Part shown: one piece after another, positions 1-8,106 of the stretch
How positions within the stretch are numbered: position 1 is the first letter of the stretch
Layout: every line of letters begins with the position of its first letter
DNA from: Terriglobus sp. RCC_193
GTDB lineage: Bacteria > Acidobacteriota > Terriglobia > Terriglobales > Acidobacteriaceae
Length of the DNA: 64,000 bases
Direction of reading: 5' to 3'
Assembly (NCBI RefSeq): GCF_041355105.1
Contig: NZ_JBFUPK010000001.1
Location: forward strand, 992,001 to 1,056,000
The notes under the pieces: model-generated
What the model was told of the DNA's origin: nothing
Seen by the model: the letters and a program-made list of their open reading frames with translations, nothing else
The model's database searches: none
Program-made: the position numbers and the translations under genes

Positions 1-1
1 T

Positions 2-568
2 CTGACCCAGATCGAGCACCTGCTGCAGACCTCGGAAGCCATGCGCGCCAACAACGAGCCGCGCTGGATGGTTGCCACCGGTTTCGTCCATGATCTGGGC
101 AAGTGCCTCTGCCTGTATGGCGAACCCCAATGGAGCGTCGTGGGCGACACCTTCCCCACCGGCTGCGCATACTCCGACCAGGTGGTCTTCCCCGAATACT
201 TCAAAGCGAACCCGGATTACAACAATCCCCTGTACCAGACCAAGTACGGCATCTACGAGCCAAACTGCGGACTGGACAAGGTGAAAATGAGCTTCGGCCA
301 CGACGGCTACATCTACGAAGTCATGAAGAACTACCTCCCCATGGAGGCGCTCTACATGCTTCGTTATCACTCGTTCTACGCATGGCACCGTCACGGAGCG
401 TACGACCACCTGTGCAATGAACAGGATCGCGCCATGCTTCCTTCAGTGCTTCGATTCAATCCCTACGACCTGTACTCGAAGGGCAACACTAAGCCGGATA
501 TGGCCGAACTGAAGCCTTACTACGACGAGCTTTTCGCTGAGTTCTTTCCCGAAAAGCTCGACTGGTAA
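2..568 (+). CDS. myo-inositol oxygenase, 5'-truncated by the window edge
   Basis: This enzyme converts myo-inositol to D-glucuronate with O2 at a di-iron centre. The reading frame is open from base 2, so the N-terminus lies outside the window. All six metal ligands known from animal MIOX can be placed: His in IEHLLQ (bases 17-19), the His-Asp of VHDLGK, His of FGHDGY, His of RYHSFY, and Asp of [10 protein letters not shown]. The family landmarks [13 protein letters not shown] and [11 protein letters not shown] are also intact, and the C-terminus ends in LDW as in the eukaryotic proteins. The visible 188 residues cover most of the catalytic HD-like fold. A strong terminator follows. The next gene is a sugar kinase, which may or may not belong to the same pathway. 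Identification is secure. Confidence 0.95.
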   Translation: MTQIEHLLQTSEAMRANNEPRWMVATGFVHDLGKCLCLYGEPQWSVVGDTFPTGCAYSDQVVFPEYFKANPDYNNPLYQTKYGIYEPNCGLDKVKMSFGHDGYIYEVMKNYLPMEALYMLRYHSFYAWHRHGAYDHLCNEQDRAMLPSVLRFNPYDLYSKGNTKPDMAELKPYYDELFAEFFPEKLDW

Positions 569-587
569 ATCAGCATCTTTCTCCAGC

Positions 588-612
588 GCCCCCGGTTATC
601 CGGGGGCCTTTT
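588..612 (+). terminator. Rho-independent terminator after the inositol oxygenase gene
   Basis: A perfect 8-bp G+C stem (588-595 with 600-607) with a TTAT loop is followed by CTTTT. It lies 19 bases after the stop codon and separates the oxygenase gene from the downstream kinase. Confidence 0.85.
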
Positions 613-667
613 CGTTTCCTACGACCCAACAATATGGCGCTCTGTTTTTGCTTTCCAGGGGAGTACG

Positions 668-1639
668 ATGAAGGAGATGTCGCACAAACCGAAGAGCACA
701 AAGGTCGATCTGGTGGGCGTGGGTCTGAACGCCACCGATACTGTCATTCCCCTTGCCAGCTTCCCCGCCCTCGGTTCCAAGACCGAATATTCAGAGCGCA
801 GTATCCTTCTTGGCGGCGAAGTCTCCACTGCTGTCATTGCCTGCCGACGCTGGGGCCTGCGGACGCGTTACATCGGCCGTCTTGGCGACGATTACGCCGC
901 ACGCCTCCATCGTGCCGCCTTTGACGATGTCGGTGTAGAAACGCACATCACCACCGTTGAGGATTCTGCCAGTCCGCAGTCGCTGATCCTTGTCGACGGC
1001 TCCGGTGAGCGCACGGTACTTTGCCATCGTGACCCGCGGCTTACGTTGCAACCGGAAGACCTTCACCGCGAATGGATCACTTCTGCTCGTGCGCTGCTCG
1101 TGGATGGCTATCACACCACTGCTGCGATCACCGCCGCCGGCTGGGCGCGTGAGGCCGGAATCCCCGTCATCGCAGATCTGGACGTCATCCGACCCGGAGT
1201 GGACGACCTGCTGCCATTGGTCGATTACGTTCTTGCCAGCCGCGAGTTCCCTTCCGCACTGACCGGCGAACCTGATCCATTGAAAGCTCTTAAACTTTTG
1301 CAGGAACGTGCGGATTGCAACCTTGCAGGTATCACCCTGGGGCTTGATGGTGTGCTCACCTTCAACGGCAAGCAGATCCTGCAGCGGCCAGCCTACCGCG
1401 TCTCAACAGTCGACACGACAGGAGCCGGTGATCTCTTCCATGCGGGCTTTATCTATGGCTTACTACAGGGCTGGCCACTGGAACGCCAGCTTGACTACGC
1501 CTGTGCTGCAGCCGCACTGAATTGCACCCGCGCAGGCGCACGTGGCCGCATTGGCACGGTAGAAGAAGTCACACGCATCATGCTCGCGGACCAGCGTTAT
1601 GCGATCCAGAATGCAGTTACGGAAAAGGCTGCTTCGTAG
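668..1639 (+). CDS. PfkB-family carbohydrate kinase
   Basis: A 323-residue ribokinase-fold kinase that transfers phosphate from ATP to a sugar or sugar-like alcohol in the cytoplasm. The N-terminus has the beta-strand and glycine region LVGVGLNATDTV and the substrate-binding GGEVSTAVIACRRWG segment. The C-terminal PfkB signature DTTGAGDLFHAGF is at about residues 249-261, with the catalytic base Asp255 in GAGD. The ATG at 668 is preceded by GGGGAG at good spacing. The substrate cannot be read from the sequence. The neighbour makes glucuronate, so a role in inositol or uronate catabolism is possible, but a terminator separates the two genes. Ribokinase, fructokinase and nucleoside kinase remain alternatives. 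Confidence 0.85.
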   Translation: MKEMSHKPKSTKVDLVGVGLNATDTVIPLASFPALGSKTEYSERSILLGGEVSTAVIACRRWGLRTRYIGRLGDDYAARLHRAAFDDVGVETHITTVEDSASPQSLILVDGSGERTVLCHRDPRLTLQPEDLHREWITSARALLVDGYHTTAAITAAGWAREAGIPVIADLDVIRPGVDDLLPLVDYVLASREFPSALTGEPDPLKALKLLQERADCNLAGITLGLDGVLTFNGKQILQRPAYRVSTVDTTGAGDLFHAGFIYGLLQGWPLERQLDYACAAAALNCTRAGARGRIGTVEEVTRIMLADQRYAIQNAVTEKAAS

Positions 1640-1642
1640 GAG

Positions 1643-2500
1643 TTAGCTGTCTTCGATATCCAGACCAAGATCCAGCGCGCGGACGCTATGCGTCAGTGCG
1701 CCCACAGAAATGATATCGACACCCGTCTCCGCAATCTCACGAATGCGTGGCAACTGAACACCGCCACTCGCTTCCACCAGTGCGCGCCCATTGATCTGTT
1801 TCACCGCATCGCGCATCTGGTCCGTGGTGAAGTTGTCCAGCATGATCGTATTCACGCCTGCGGCAAGAACAGGTTCAATCTGATCCGGGCGATCCACTTC
1901 CACCTCAAAATGCGTGGTGTGCGGAAGACGCCTGCGTGCTTCACGCAGAGCCGCAGTCAGATCTTTCTTCCCGCCATCGGTGACGATGGCAAGATGATTG
2001 TCCTTCGCCAACACTGCATCTGAAAGCGAATAACGATGATTGAAACCGCCGCCGCAGCGAACAGCGTAACGCTCCAGTAGTCGCAGTCCGGGTGTAGTCT
2101 TGCGCGTGTCTACGATGCGCGCCTTGGTTCCTGCGGTTTCCGCGACATACTTGGCAGTCAGAGTAGCGACACCGCTCATGCGCTGAATGAAGTTCAGAGC
2201 AACGCGTTCTCCGCGAAGCACGCTGCGTGCAGAGCCACTCACCGTCGCCAGTATCTGTCCCGCAGTAAACAATTCCGCATCGCGCACAGAGAATGTGACG
2301 AGCGTTGCGGCATCTACCAGACGCATCGCCGCAGCGAAAACCTGCTCACCGGCAAGAACGCCGTCTTCCCTTGCCGCCAGCACCGCTGTCACCTGTACAT
2401 CTTCGGAAATGAGCAGCTCGGAAGTGATGTCACCCCACGGCGCATCCTCGTCCAGCGCAATCCGCACAATGCGGTCGACAGCGTCAGCAGCCAGTGTCAT
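1643..2500 (-). CDS. nadC: nicotinate-nucleotide pyrophosphorylase (carboxylating)
   Basis: This 285-residue cytoplasmic enzyme makes nicotinic acid mononucleotide from quinolinate and PRPP, releasing CO2. Characteristic segments are GDITSELL near the N-terminus, RIVDTRKTTPGLRLLERYAV, the GGGFNHRYSLSDAVLAKDNH substrate-binding block, the FEVEVD strand, and the C-terminal EASGGV phosphate-binding turn. The ATG at 2500 directly abuts the nadA stop codon (TGA-ATG), and its G-rich ribosome-binding site lies inside the end of nadA. The two genes are therefore surely one transcription unit with coupled translation. Length is normal for the family. It ends convergently 3 bases from the PfkB gene. 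Confidence 0.97.
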   Translation of the reverse strand: MTLAADAVDRIVRIALDEDAPWGDITSELLISEDVQVTAVLAAREDGVLAGEQVFAAAMRLVDAATLVTFSVRDAELFTAGQILATVSGSARSVLRGERVALNFIQRMSGVATLTAKYVAETAGTKARIVDTRKTTPGLRLLERYAVRCGGGFNHRYSLSDAVLAKDNHLAIVTDGGKKDLTAALREARRRLPHTTHFEVEVDRPDQIEPVLAAGVNTIMLDNFTTDQMRDAVKQINGRALVEASGGVQLPRIREIAETGVDIISVGALTHSVRALDLGLDIEDS

Positions 2501-3796
2501 TCATGCCCCCCTGGGCTTCACAGACAGCATACGTTCCAGTGCAATGCGCGCAGGCTCTGCCACATCTTCTGGAACCTTAATCTGATTCACGATCTCGCCG
2601 CGATCCATCGACTCCAGCACCCACGCCAGATAGCTCGGATGAATGCGATACATCGTGGAACATGGGCAGATGATGGAATCCAGGCAGACAATGGTGTGTT
2701 CCGGATGCTGATCCGCAAGCCGCTGCACCAGGTTGATCTCCGTGCCAACGGCAAACACACCGCCGGGTTCGGCTGCCTCAATGCGCCTCTTAATGTAGTC
2801 CGTCGAACCGTACTCATCCGCCGCATCGACCACTTCCATGGTGCATTCGGGATGAACGAGCACGCGCACACCTGGGTGCCGATGCCGTGCATGACGAATC
2901 TGCTCTACCGTGAAGCGCTTATGTACAGAGCAGTAGCCATGCCAGAGAATCACCTTCGCATCACGCATCGCTTCTTCCGTATTGCCACCAAGCGCCTGCT
3001 CTGGCTGCCATACCGGCATCTGTTCCAGCGGGATGCCCATGGCTTTCGCCGTATTGCGGCCCAGGTGCTGATCCGGAAAGAACAGTACCCGTTGTCCTCG
3101 CTCGAAAGCCCATTCCAGCACCTTCGCTGCATTGGAGGACGTGCAGACAATGCCGCCGTTGCGTCCGCAGAATGCCTTCAACGCCGCCGACGAGTTCATA
3201 TACGTGACGGGGATAACGGGTGCGCGACCATCGGCGTCCGGCTCGCTCCCGTACAGCTCCATCAATTCTTCCCAGCAATCCTGCACGGTGTCCAGGTCGG
3301 CCATGTCGGCCATGGAGCATCCGGCTGCAAGGTTCGGCAGCACCACTGATTGCTCCGGCCGCGACAACATATCTGCCGTCTCTGCCATAAAGTGAACACC
3401 GCAGAAGACGATGTATTCCGCATTCGGCCGAGTCTTTGCCGCTTGCGCAAGCTGAAAACTATCGCCCACAAAGTCCGCGTACTTCACCACTTCATCGCGC
3501 TGGTAGAAGTGGCCAAGGATCACCAATCGATCGCCCAATGCATGTTTCGCAGCGCGGATACGCAGATCAAGCTCTGCTGCCGTCGCATTGCGATACTCGC
3601 GCGGAATCACGCCCTGTGCGGGCGAGCCTTCCGGTAGTGCATCACGCTGCGACGCACCGGGACCATAGCCCGTGACGGCGTCATACTGCCAGGGATCATC
3701 TGCAAGTGCGGAGGAGCAACTGGAGCCTTGCTGTTCACCAATGCGAATCAGCCGGAGGGTACTGTCTACGGAAGCCAACGCAATCCTCGTAACCAC
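2501..3796 (-). CDS. nadA: quinolinate synthase A
   Basis: NadA condenses iminoaspartate with dihydroxyacetone phosphate to quinolinate, using a [4Fe-4S] cluster bound by three cysteines. Those cysteines are visible in the FCGVHFMAETADM, VHPECTMEV and IICPCSTMYRI contexts. Substrate landmarks include ILGHFYQRDEV and the PDQHLGRNTAK motif. The given start is a GTG at 3796, giving 431 residues. About 65 residues precede the conserved core and are poorly conserved in style, so the true start could differ. It is the first gene of nadA-nadC. No nadB (aspartate oxidase) or aspartate dehydrogenase gene is adjacent, so the iminoaspartate source must be encoded elsewhere. nadE lies 4.3 kb away on the same strand. 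Confidence 0.95.
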   Translation of the reverse strand: MVTRIALASVDSTLRLIRIGEQQGSSCSSALADDPWQYDAVTGYGPGASQRDALPEGSPAQGVIPREYRNATAAELDLRIRAAKHALGDRLVILGHFYQRDEVVKYADFVGDSFQLAQAAKTRPNAEYIVFCGVHFMAETADMLSRPEQSVVLPNLAAGCSMADMADLDTVQDCWEELMELYGSEPDADGRAPVIPVTYMNSSAALKAFCGRNGGIVCTSSNAAKVLEWAFERGQRVLFFPDQHLGRNTAKAMGIPLEQMPVWQPEQALGGNTEEAMRDAKVILWHGYCSVHKRFTVEQIRHARHRHPGVRVLVHPECTMEVVDAADEYGSTDYIKRRIEAAEPGGVFAVGTEINLVQRLADQHPEHTIVCLDSIICPCSTMYRIHPSYLAWVLESMDRGEIVNQIKVPEDVAEPARIALERMLSVKPRGA

Positions 3797-3885
3797 GCGT
3801 CCCGGGATTCCGCTGGCGCTCGCTGTTCCGATGCACCGCGTGTACGCGCTTCTACCAAGGATAAACGTTTCGTCAACATCCGTGT

Positions 3886-5055
3886 TCAGGCCGCCTGTTT
3901 CAAAAGAGATTGCTGAAGTAAAAGGTTCACCAGTTCTCGTTCCTCAGCGCGTAACGCCGCGGCGTGTTTCGCAATACTTTTACGCTCCTGGGCAATCTTT
4001 TTCTCCGCTTCTTCTGCGCTGATGGCCCCAAGATAACGTTCCAGAACCGCTGGATGGACATAGCATTTACGGCACACGCTGGGTGTATTTCCAAGCTTGG
4101 ACGCCACCTGCGCAATGGCCTGCACCACGTTCTTCTTAGCCTCTGTAACGGATGTTGCCGGCTCCAACTCGCTGAGCAAAGAACAGCACAGGACGCTGCC
4201 TGCCCAGGTGCGGAAGTCTTTCGCGGTGAAATGTTCGCCTGTAATCTCGCGCAGATATTCGTTTACATCCGCAGAATCAATGCTGTGGCGATTGCCTTCC
4301 TCGTCCACGTACTGAAACAGCTCGTACCCCGGAAGGTCGCTGATCTGACGGATGATCTTCGCCAATCGCCGATCCTGCAGGTTGATGGTGTGGTGCACGC
4401 GGCTCTTACCCTGGAAGTCAAAGGTAACCTTTGCACCACGAACCTCCACATGCTTCGTACGCATCGTGGTCAGGCCATAGCTTTTGTTGGTGCGGGCATA
4501 TTCCTCGTTACCCACGCGGATATGAGTCTCCTCCATCAGGCGGATCACGGTAGCCAGCACCTTTTCGCGCGGCAAACCATCCTGCCCCAGATCGCGATCC
4601 ACTCGTTCTCGAATGACCGGAAGTGCCTCTGCAAAGAGGACCATCCGTTCGTACTTCGTTTCGTCGCGGACCTGACGCCAGCGTGGATGGTACCGACTCT
4701 GTTTGCGTCCGCGAGCGTCGCGGCCAGTGCATTGCAGATGGCCATTATCATAGGTGGTGATCCAGACATCGGTCCATGCAGGTGGGATCACCAGCGATCG
4801 AATACGTGCGAGCGCGTCCTTATCTCGCAACACCTTGCCATCGGGTGTGGTGTAGCGAAACGTCTTGCCATGCGGTATGCGGCGATATCCGGGCTGACGA
4901 TCTGTTGTGTAGCGAAGCCCGGCTGCCTTTGCTGCCTCAACCGGATCAAGAATGATTTCCGGCGCTTTCACTCCAACTGCCTTCTTCATCGCAACGAATG
5001 GGATGCAGAATCCGCGAGCAGCGTAACGCGTGTGCTCGTCCCGTATAGTGGCCAT
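3886..5055 (-). CDS. type IB DNA topoisomerase (bacterial/poxvirus-like)
   Basis: This small monomeric enzyme relaxes supercoils through a 3'-phosphotyrosyl intermediate and needs no ATP. The N-terminal DNA-binding domain shows GYRRIPHGKTFRY and LVIPPAWTDVWI. The catalytic domain has RVGNEEYARTNKSYGLTT and FQGKSRVHH, then FRTWAGSV with an active-site Arg. The nucleophile Tyr is near the C-terminus in SVCRKCYVHP. Start choice is uncertain: ATG 5055 gives 389 residues and leaves only 20 bases to the divergent permease gene. An internal ATG at 4989 (MKKAVG) would leave a more normal promoter gap. A longer frame to 5133 would overlap the neighbour and is unlikely. Confidence 0.9.
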   Translation of the reverse strand: MATIRDEHTRYAARGFCIPFVAMKKAVGVKAPEIILDPVEAAKAAGLRYTTDRQPGYRRIPHGKTFRYTTPDGKVLRDKDALARIRSLVIPPAWTDVWITTYDNGHLQCTGRDARGRKQSRYHPRWRQVRDETKYERMVLFAEALPVIRERVDRDLGQDGLPREKVLATVIRLMEETHIRVGNEEYARTNKSYGLTTMRTKHVEVRGAKVTFDFQGKSRVHHTINLQDRRLAKIIRQISDLPGYELFQYVDEEGNRHSIDSADVNEYLREITGEHFTAKDFRTWAGSVLCCSLLSELEPATSVTEAKKNVVQAIAQVASKLGNTPSVCRKCYVHPAVLERYLGAISAEEAEKKIAQERKSIAKHAAALRAEERELVNLLLQQSLLKQAA

Positions 5056-5075
5056 ATCCCATCCACCGAAAGGAC

Positions 5076-6389
5076 ATGCTTTTGCGCCAGACACTGGAGC
5101 GCTACTTCGACTTCGCTGCTCTTCACGCCACATGGCGCACGGAGATACTTGCGGGCCTTACCACCTTTCTGACGATGGCTTACATCATCTTCGTCAATCC
5201 AGCGATCCTGTCGAAGACGGGTATGCCCATTGCAGCCGTAACGGCGGCCACATGCCTCTGCGCCGCGTTCGGCTCCATCCTGATGGGCTTTCTGGCGCGT
5301 TATCCGCTGGCCCTGGCGCCGGGCATGGGGTTGAATGCGTACTTTACCTACACGGTCTGCCTGAAGATGCACATTCCCTGGCAGACGGCGCTGGGCGCGG
5401 TGTTCCTCTCCGGTATTGTTTTCCTGCTGCTCACTGTTGGTGGTATCCGACAGTTGCTGGTGGAAGCTATCCCGCGCGAACTGCATGCCTCCGTCGCGGG
5501 CGGTGTCGGGTTGTTCATCGCCTTCATCGGCCTGATGGAATCGGGCATCATCGTGCGCGATCCGGATACGACTGTCGCGCTGGGCAATCTGCGTGCTCCG
5601 GGAACAGCGTTGGCGTTGTTCGGACTGCTGCTGATTGGTGTGCTGCAGATCCTGCGTGTCCGCGCATCCATCCTGATCGGCATTGCCGGAACATTACTCA
5701 CCGGATATGTCTTCGGACAGGTGCATCTGGCGTCGCAGCCGTTCTCGTTCCGAGCGATCACTGCCACGGCGTTTCATCTGGACATCCGCGGTGCATTGCA
5801 TACCGGCGCGCTGGAGATCATCTTCGTCTTCCTCTTCGTGGATCTGTTCGACAACGTGGGAACACTCGTTGCCGTAACCAAGAAAGCCGGACTCATTACG
5901 GACGATGCGAAGATTCCACGGTTGTCTCGTATCTTCTTCGCTGATGCAACCGCGACGATTGCAGGATCGCTGGCAGGAACCAGCACCGTTTGTTCCTACA
6001 TCGAATCGTCGGCTGGTGTTGCTGCAGGCGGAAGGACAGGCATTCCGGCCATTGTGACGGGATTGTGCTTCCTGGTGTCGATGTTCGTGGCACCTCTTGT
6101 GGGAGCGATCCCGAGTTCGGCTACCGCACCAGCGCTCATCATTGTGGGAGCGTTAATGCTGGGTTCCATTGCCGAGGTGAACTGGAGCGAACCGACCGTC
6201 GCCATTCCAGCATTCCTGACGCTGGTGATGATTCCGCTAACGTATTCCATTGCCAATGGGCTTGGCATCGGCATTACCAGCTTCGCGCTGTTGCGGCTGT
6301 TCAGCGGCAATGCATCACGACGCGACTGGTTGCTGTTTGTGCTGGCCGCGCTGTTTGTCGCACGCTTTCTCTTCCTGTCACATCACTAA
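5076..6389 (+). CDS. AzgA-type NCS2 purine permease (adenine/guanine/hypoxanthine)
   Basis: A 437-residue inner-membrane transporter of the NCS2/AzgA branch, which imports purine bases by proton symport. The start LERYFDFAALHATWRTEILAGLTTFLTMAYI is the AzgA-subfamily hallmark, followed by LALAPGMGLNAYFTY and the conserved acidic VFLFVDLFDNVGTL segment in the middle. The second half contains GTSTVCSYIESSAGV, typical of this group. About 12-14 hydrophobic helices can be counted. The gene is divergent from the topoisomerase gene. A long inverted repeat acting as terminator follows. The exact purine preference is inferred from the family only. Confidence 0.92.
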   Translation: MLLRQTLERYFDFAALHATWRTEILAGLTTFLTMAYIIFVNPAILSKTGMPIAAVTAATCLCAAFGSILMGFLARYPLALAPGMGLNAYFTYTVCLKMHIPWQTALGAVFLSGIVFLLLTVGGIRQLLVEAIPRELHASVAGGVGLFIAFIGLMESGIIVRDPDTTVALGNLRAPGTALALFGLLLIGVLQILRVRASILIGIAGTLLTGYVFGQVHLASQPFSFRAITATAFHLDIRGALHTGALEIIFVFLFVDLFDNVGTLVAVTKKAGLITDDAKIPRLSRIFFADATATIAGSLAGTSTVCSYIESSAGVAAGGRTGIPAIVTGLCFLVSMFVAPLVGAIPSSATAPALIIVGALMLGSIAEVNWSEPTVAIPAFLTLVMIPLTYSIANGLGIGITSFALLRLFSGNASRRDWLLFVLAALFVARFLFLSHH

Positions 6390-6405
6390 ACGCATCCGCA
6401 TGAAG

Positions 6406-6438
6406 AATGGCCGCAACGACTCTCGTTGCGGCCATTTC
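6406..6438. terminator. bidirectional terminator between convergent genes
   Basis: A perfect 14-bp stem (6406-6419 with 6423-6436) with a 3-base loop begins with AA and ends in TT. It lies between the stop codons of the purine permease (+) and the DsbA-like protein (-), and can serve both. Confidence 0.85.
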
Positions 6439-6458
6439 TATTGAGTCAATGTGACGAT

Positions 6459-7385
6459 TTACTTCAAACCTTCCTGCTTCAGGTCCCAGTCGATGACTTG
6501 CTTGAGTGTCTCGTAGGGTACGCCACCCAGGGGCATCAGGTGGCCGTTGACCGCGAGCATGGGGGTTTGGTCTACGCCCAGCTTCTCTGCCAGCGCCATC
6601 TGCCCGTCCAGCCTGGTTTTGGCGGCGGGTGAGGCGGCACAGGTGGCCATCGCAGCGGGGTCAGCGCCGGCGGCCTTTACGGCGTTGGCAATGGTGGTAT
6701 CTGCCATCGCGTCCGTCAGACCTTCCTGGTGGGCGAAGACGTCCTTGATGTAGGTGAAGAAGGCGGCATCGCCCCTGGCCTGCGCTACGCAGTTGCCAGT
6801 TGCAGCGGACTTGTAGGCGAAGGGGTGAATCTCCACCAGCGGGTAGTTCTGGTAGACGAAACGCGCCTGCGGAAAGTCCTTCTGCAACTGCTCCAGAACC
6901 GGCTCGGCTTCCTTGCAGTGCGGGCATTGGAGATCCGCGAATTCTACGAAGAGGATCTTCTTGTCGGCGGCGCCGGTGGCGGGGCCGTTGGCTTCGGCGG
7001 CGAGCACTTTGGCGTTGTCCTCGAAGGGGTGCGCACCGAAGCGGAAGACGGTATCGGCGATGGCGTACTTGGCGTCTGGTGTAACGAAGAAGCGTACGCT
7101 GTCGACCTTGTTGCCCTGGCTCTTGTCCGCCACGAAGATGGTCACCTTACTCACGCCCGGAGCCTGTGTCTTCTGGATGGCCATTACTTTCCACGAACGG
7201 TTGGTGTCGTAGCCCCAGATGGCCTTGAGGAAGGCGTTCACGTCCGCCGCGGTAGGCGAAGCGGCATCGAAGTACTTCTGGTTGACAGCCGGAAACGGGT
7301 CAGCGGCGGGTGCCTGAGCAATAGCGGCAGAGCCAACCGCAATAGCCACGGCAGCAGCAAGGGAGAGCAAGGACTGGGTTCGCAT
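6459..7385 (-). CDS. secreted DsbA-family thiol:disulfide oxidoreductase
   Basis: The protein has a signal peptide (MRTQSLLSLAAAVAIAVGSAAIAQA), an N-terminal domain of about 100 residues, and a C-terminal thioredoxin-like DsbA/DsbG domain. The redox motif CPHC lies in FVEFADLQCPHCKEAEP, and the cis-proline loop is VDQTPMLAVNG. The usual helical insertion (AHQEGLTDAM...) is present. It probably exchanges disulfides in periplasmic proteins. The start at 7385 gives 308 residues and puts the signal peptide at the N-terminus; an ATG at 7409 would add eight polar residues. The N-terminal domain may be a dimerisation or substrate module. No DsbB partner is nearby. Confidence 0.88.
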   Translation of the reverse strand: MRTQSLLSLAAAVAIAVGSAAIAQAPAADPFPAVNQKYFDAASPTAADVNAFLKAIWGYDTNRSWKVMAIQKTQAPGVSKVTIFVADKSQGNKVDSVRFFVTPDAKYAIADTVFRFGAHPFEDNAKVLAAEANGPATGAADKKILFVEFADLQCPHCKEAEPVLEQLQKDFPQARFVYQNYPLVEIHPFAYKSAATGNCVAQARGDAAFFTYIKDVFAHQEGLTDAMADTTIANAVKAAGADPAAMATCAASPAAKTRLDGQMALAEKLGVDQTPMLAVNGHLMPLGGVPYETLKQVIDWDLKQEGLK

Positions 7386-7471
7386 GATCACGTTTATCTT
7401 CTCACTCAAGAGCGATCCGCAATCTTCTTTTACTGCGCCGGGATGCGCTACCCCTCCTCCCCCCTGTTTTT

Positions 7472-7550
7472 CTAAAATCGTTTTTTGATTGGGGTTACGG
7501 TTTTAGTGGCGCTAAAATCGTCTGCCTGTTGGGGTTAGGGGCAAAATCGT
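7472..7550. repeat. imperfect 40-bp-period direct repeat
   Basis: Two units start with CTAAAATCGT and end with GGGGTTA plus G-rich bases (7472-7500 and 7512-7540). A third, partial unit begins CAAAATCGT at 7542. The 29-base units differ mainly in the middle. There are too few copies, and the gap is too short, for a CRISPR array. Confidence 0.7.
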
Positions 7551-7797
7551 CTTTCTAAAGCCTTTAGCTGTTAGCTCTTGGCTTTTAGCTTTCCATTATT
7601 TCTATTTTAGTGGTTTGGTGGAAATAACCTGCCAACTCTATTTTCTTTGGTTTGTTGGAGTTGGGTGGTTGTGGGGCTTGACAGTATTCTTGATGCCTTT
7701 GGCTTGGTGCCAGCCATGATCTTCTGAGGGCGCGGGGTTTGCTTCATACTCCTGTTTGTTTTTTGGCCGCGCGGTTTTCTTGGTTTGGGTTTCTTAT

Positions 7798-7892
7798 GGC
7801 ACGGCTGAAGCCGTGCCCCTTCAAAGAAGACGCGCTTTGCGCGTTGGATCGCTCCTTTGGAGCGATACCCAGGTTAGCTTCGCGAACCTGGG
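7798..7892. repeat. array of four consecutive palindromes (REP-like element)
   Basis: Four hairpins follow each other: 7798-7817 (9-bp stem, GGCACGGCT arm), 7830-7844 (ACGCGC/GCGCGT, TTT loop), 7848-7866 (8-bp stem ATCGCTCC, TTT loop), and 7868-7892 (CCCAGGTT/AACCTGGG around a 9-base loop). The last palindrome and its flank recur inverted at 59104-59134, so this is a dispersed intergenic element. Confidence 0.8.
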
Positions 7893-7968
7893 GCACCCGT
7901 TTTGTGGGCTCCTGGTTTGTTTTGGGTTTCCTGGTGCGTTCTTCCTGGTGCGTTGTAGAGGGTGTGGA

Positions 7969-8081
7969 GGAATGCAGGTCCTTCAGCTACGCTTCGCTTC
8001 GTTCAGGATGACGGTCTTTGACCGTTGGAGCTTCGCTGGGTGATGGTTTTACTGTGGGAGCTTCGCTGCGTTCAGGATGAC
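7969..8081. repeat. dispersed TTCAGGATGA-type repeat, two partial copies
   Basis: One copy runs about 7969-8012 and includes AATGCAGGTCCTTC, CTTCGCTTCG and TTCAGGATGAC. A shorter copy lies at 8057-8081 (GGAGCTTCGCTGCGTTCAGG). Related copies appear at 61841-61885 and, inverted, at 61694-61756. Confidence 0.7.
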
Positions 8082-8106
8082 TTTTTTTGGGGCGTTGAAG
8101 ATTTGG

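Larger units (their letters stand above)
7386..8106. other. 720-bp gene-free spacer rich in repeats
   Basis: No convincing protein gene is present. The left part (7470-7550) has a direct repeat with a 40-base period. The centre (7798-7892) has four consecutive hairpins. The right part (7969-8081) has copies of a dispersed element containing CTTCG and TTCAGGATGA. Composition changes here to T/G-rich on the plus strand. Short open frames in this stretch are made entirely of repeat sequence and look like artefacts. Confidence 0.75.

Noticed and set aside
668-1639. Specific assignment of the PfkB kinase to inositol catabolism (IolC)
   Set aside because: Only adjacency to inositol oxygenase supports it, a terminator separates the genes, and the substrate residues are not diagnostic.
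3964-5172. 402-codon plus-strand frame over the topoisomerase gene
   Set aside because: The minus strand carries all catalytic motifs of type IB topoisomerase; the plus frame has no recognisable features.
7472-7550. Possible CRISPR array
   Set aside because: Only two to three imperfect units with 11-base gaps, no spacer-like variation and no cas gene in the window.
7739-8043. Open frames of about 90 codons in the spacer before nadE
   Set aside because: They translate palindromic and dispersed repeats, have no ribosome-binding site, and overlap each other in different frames.
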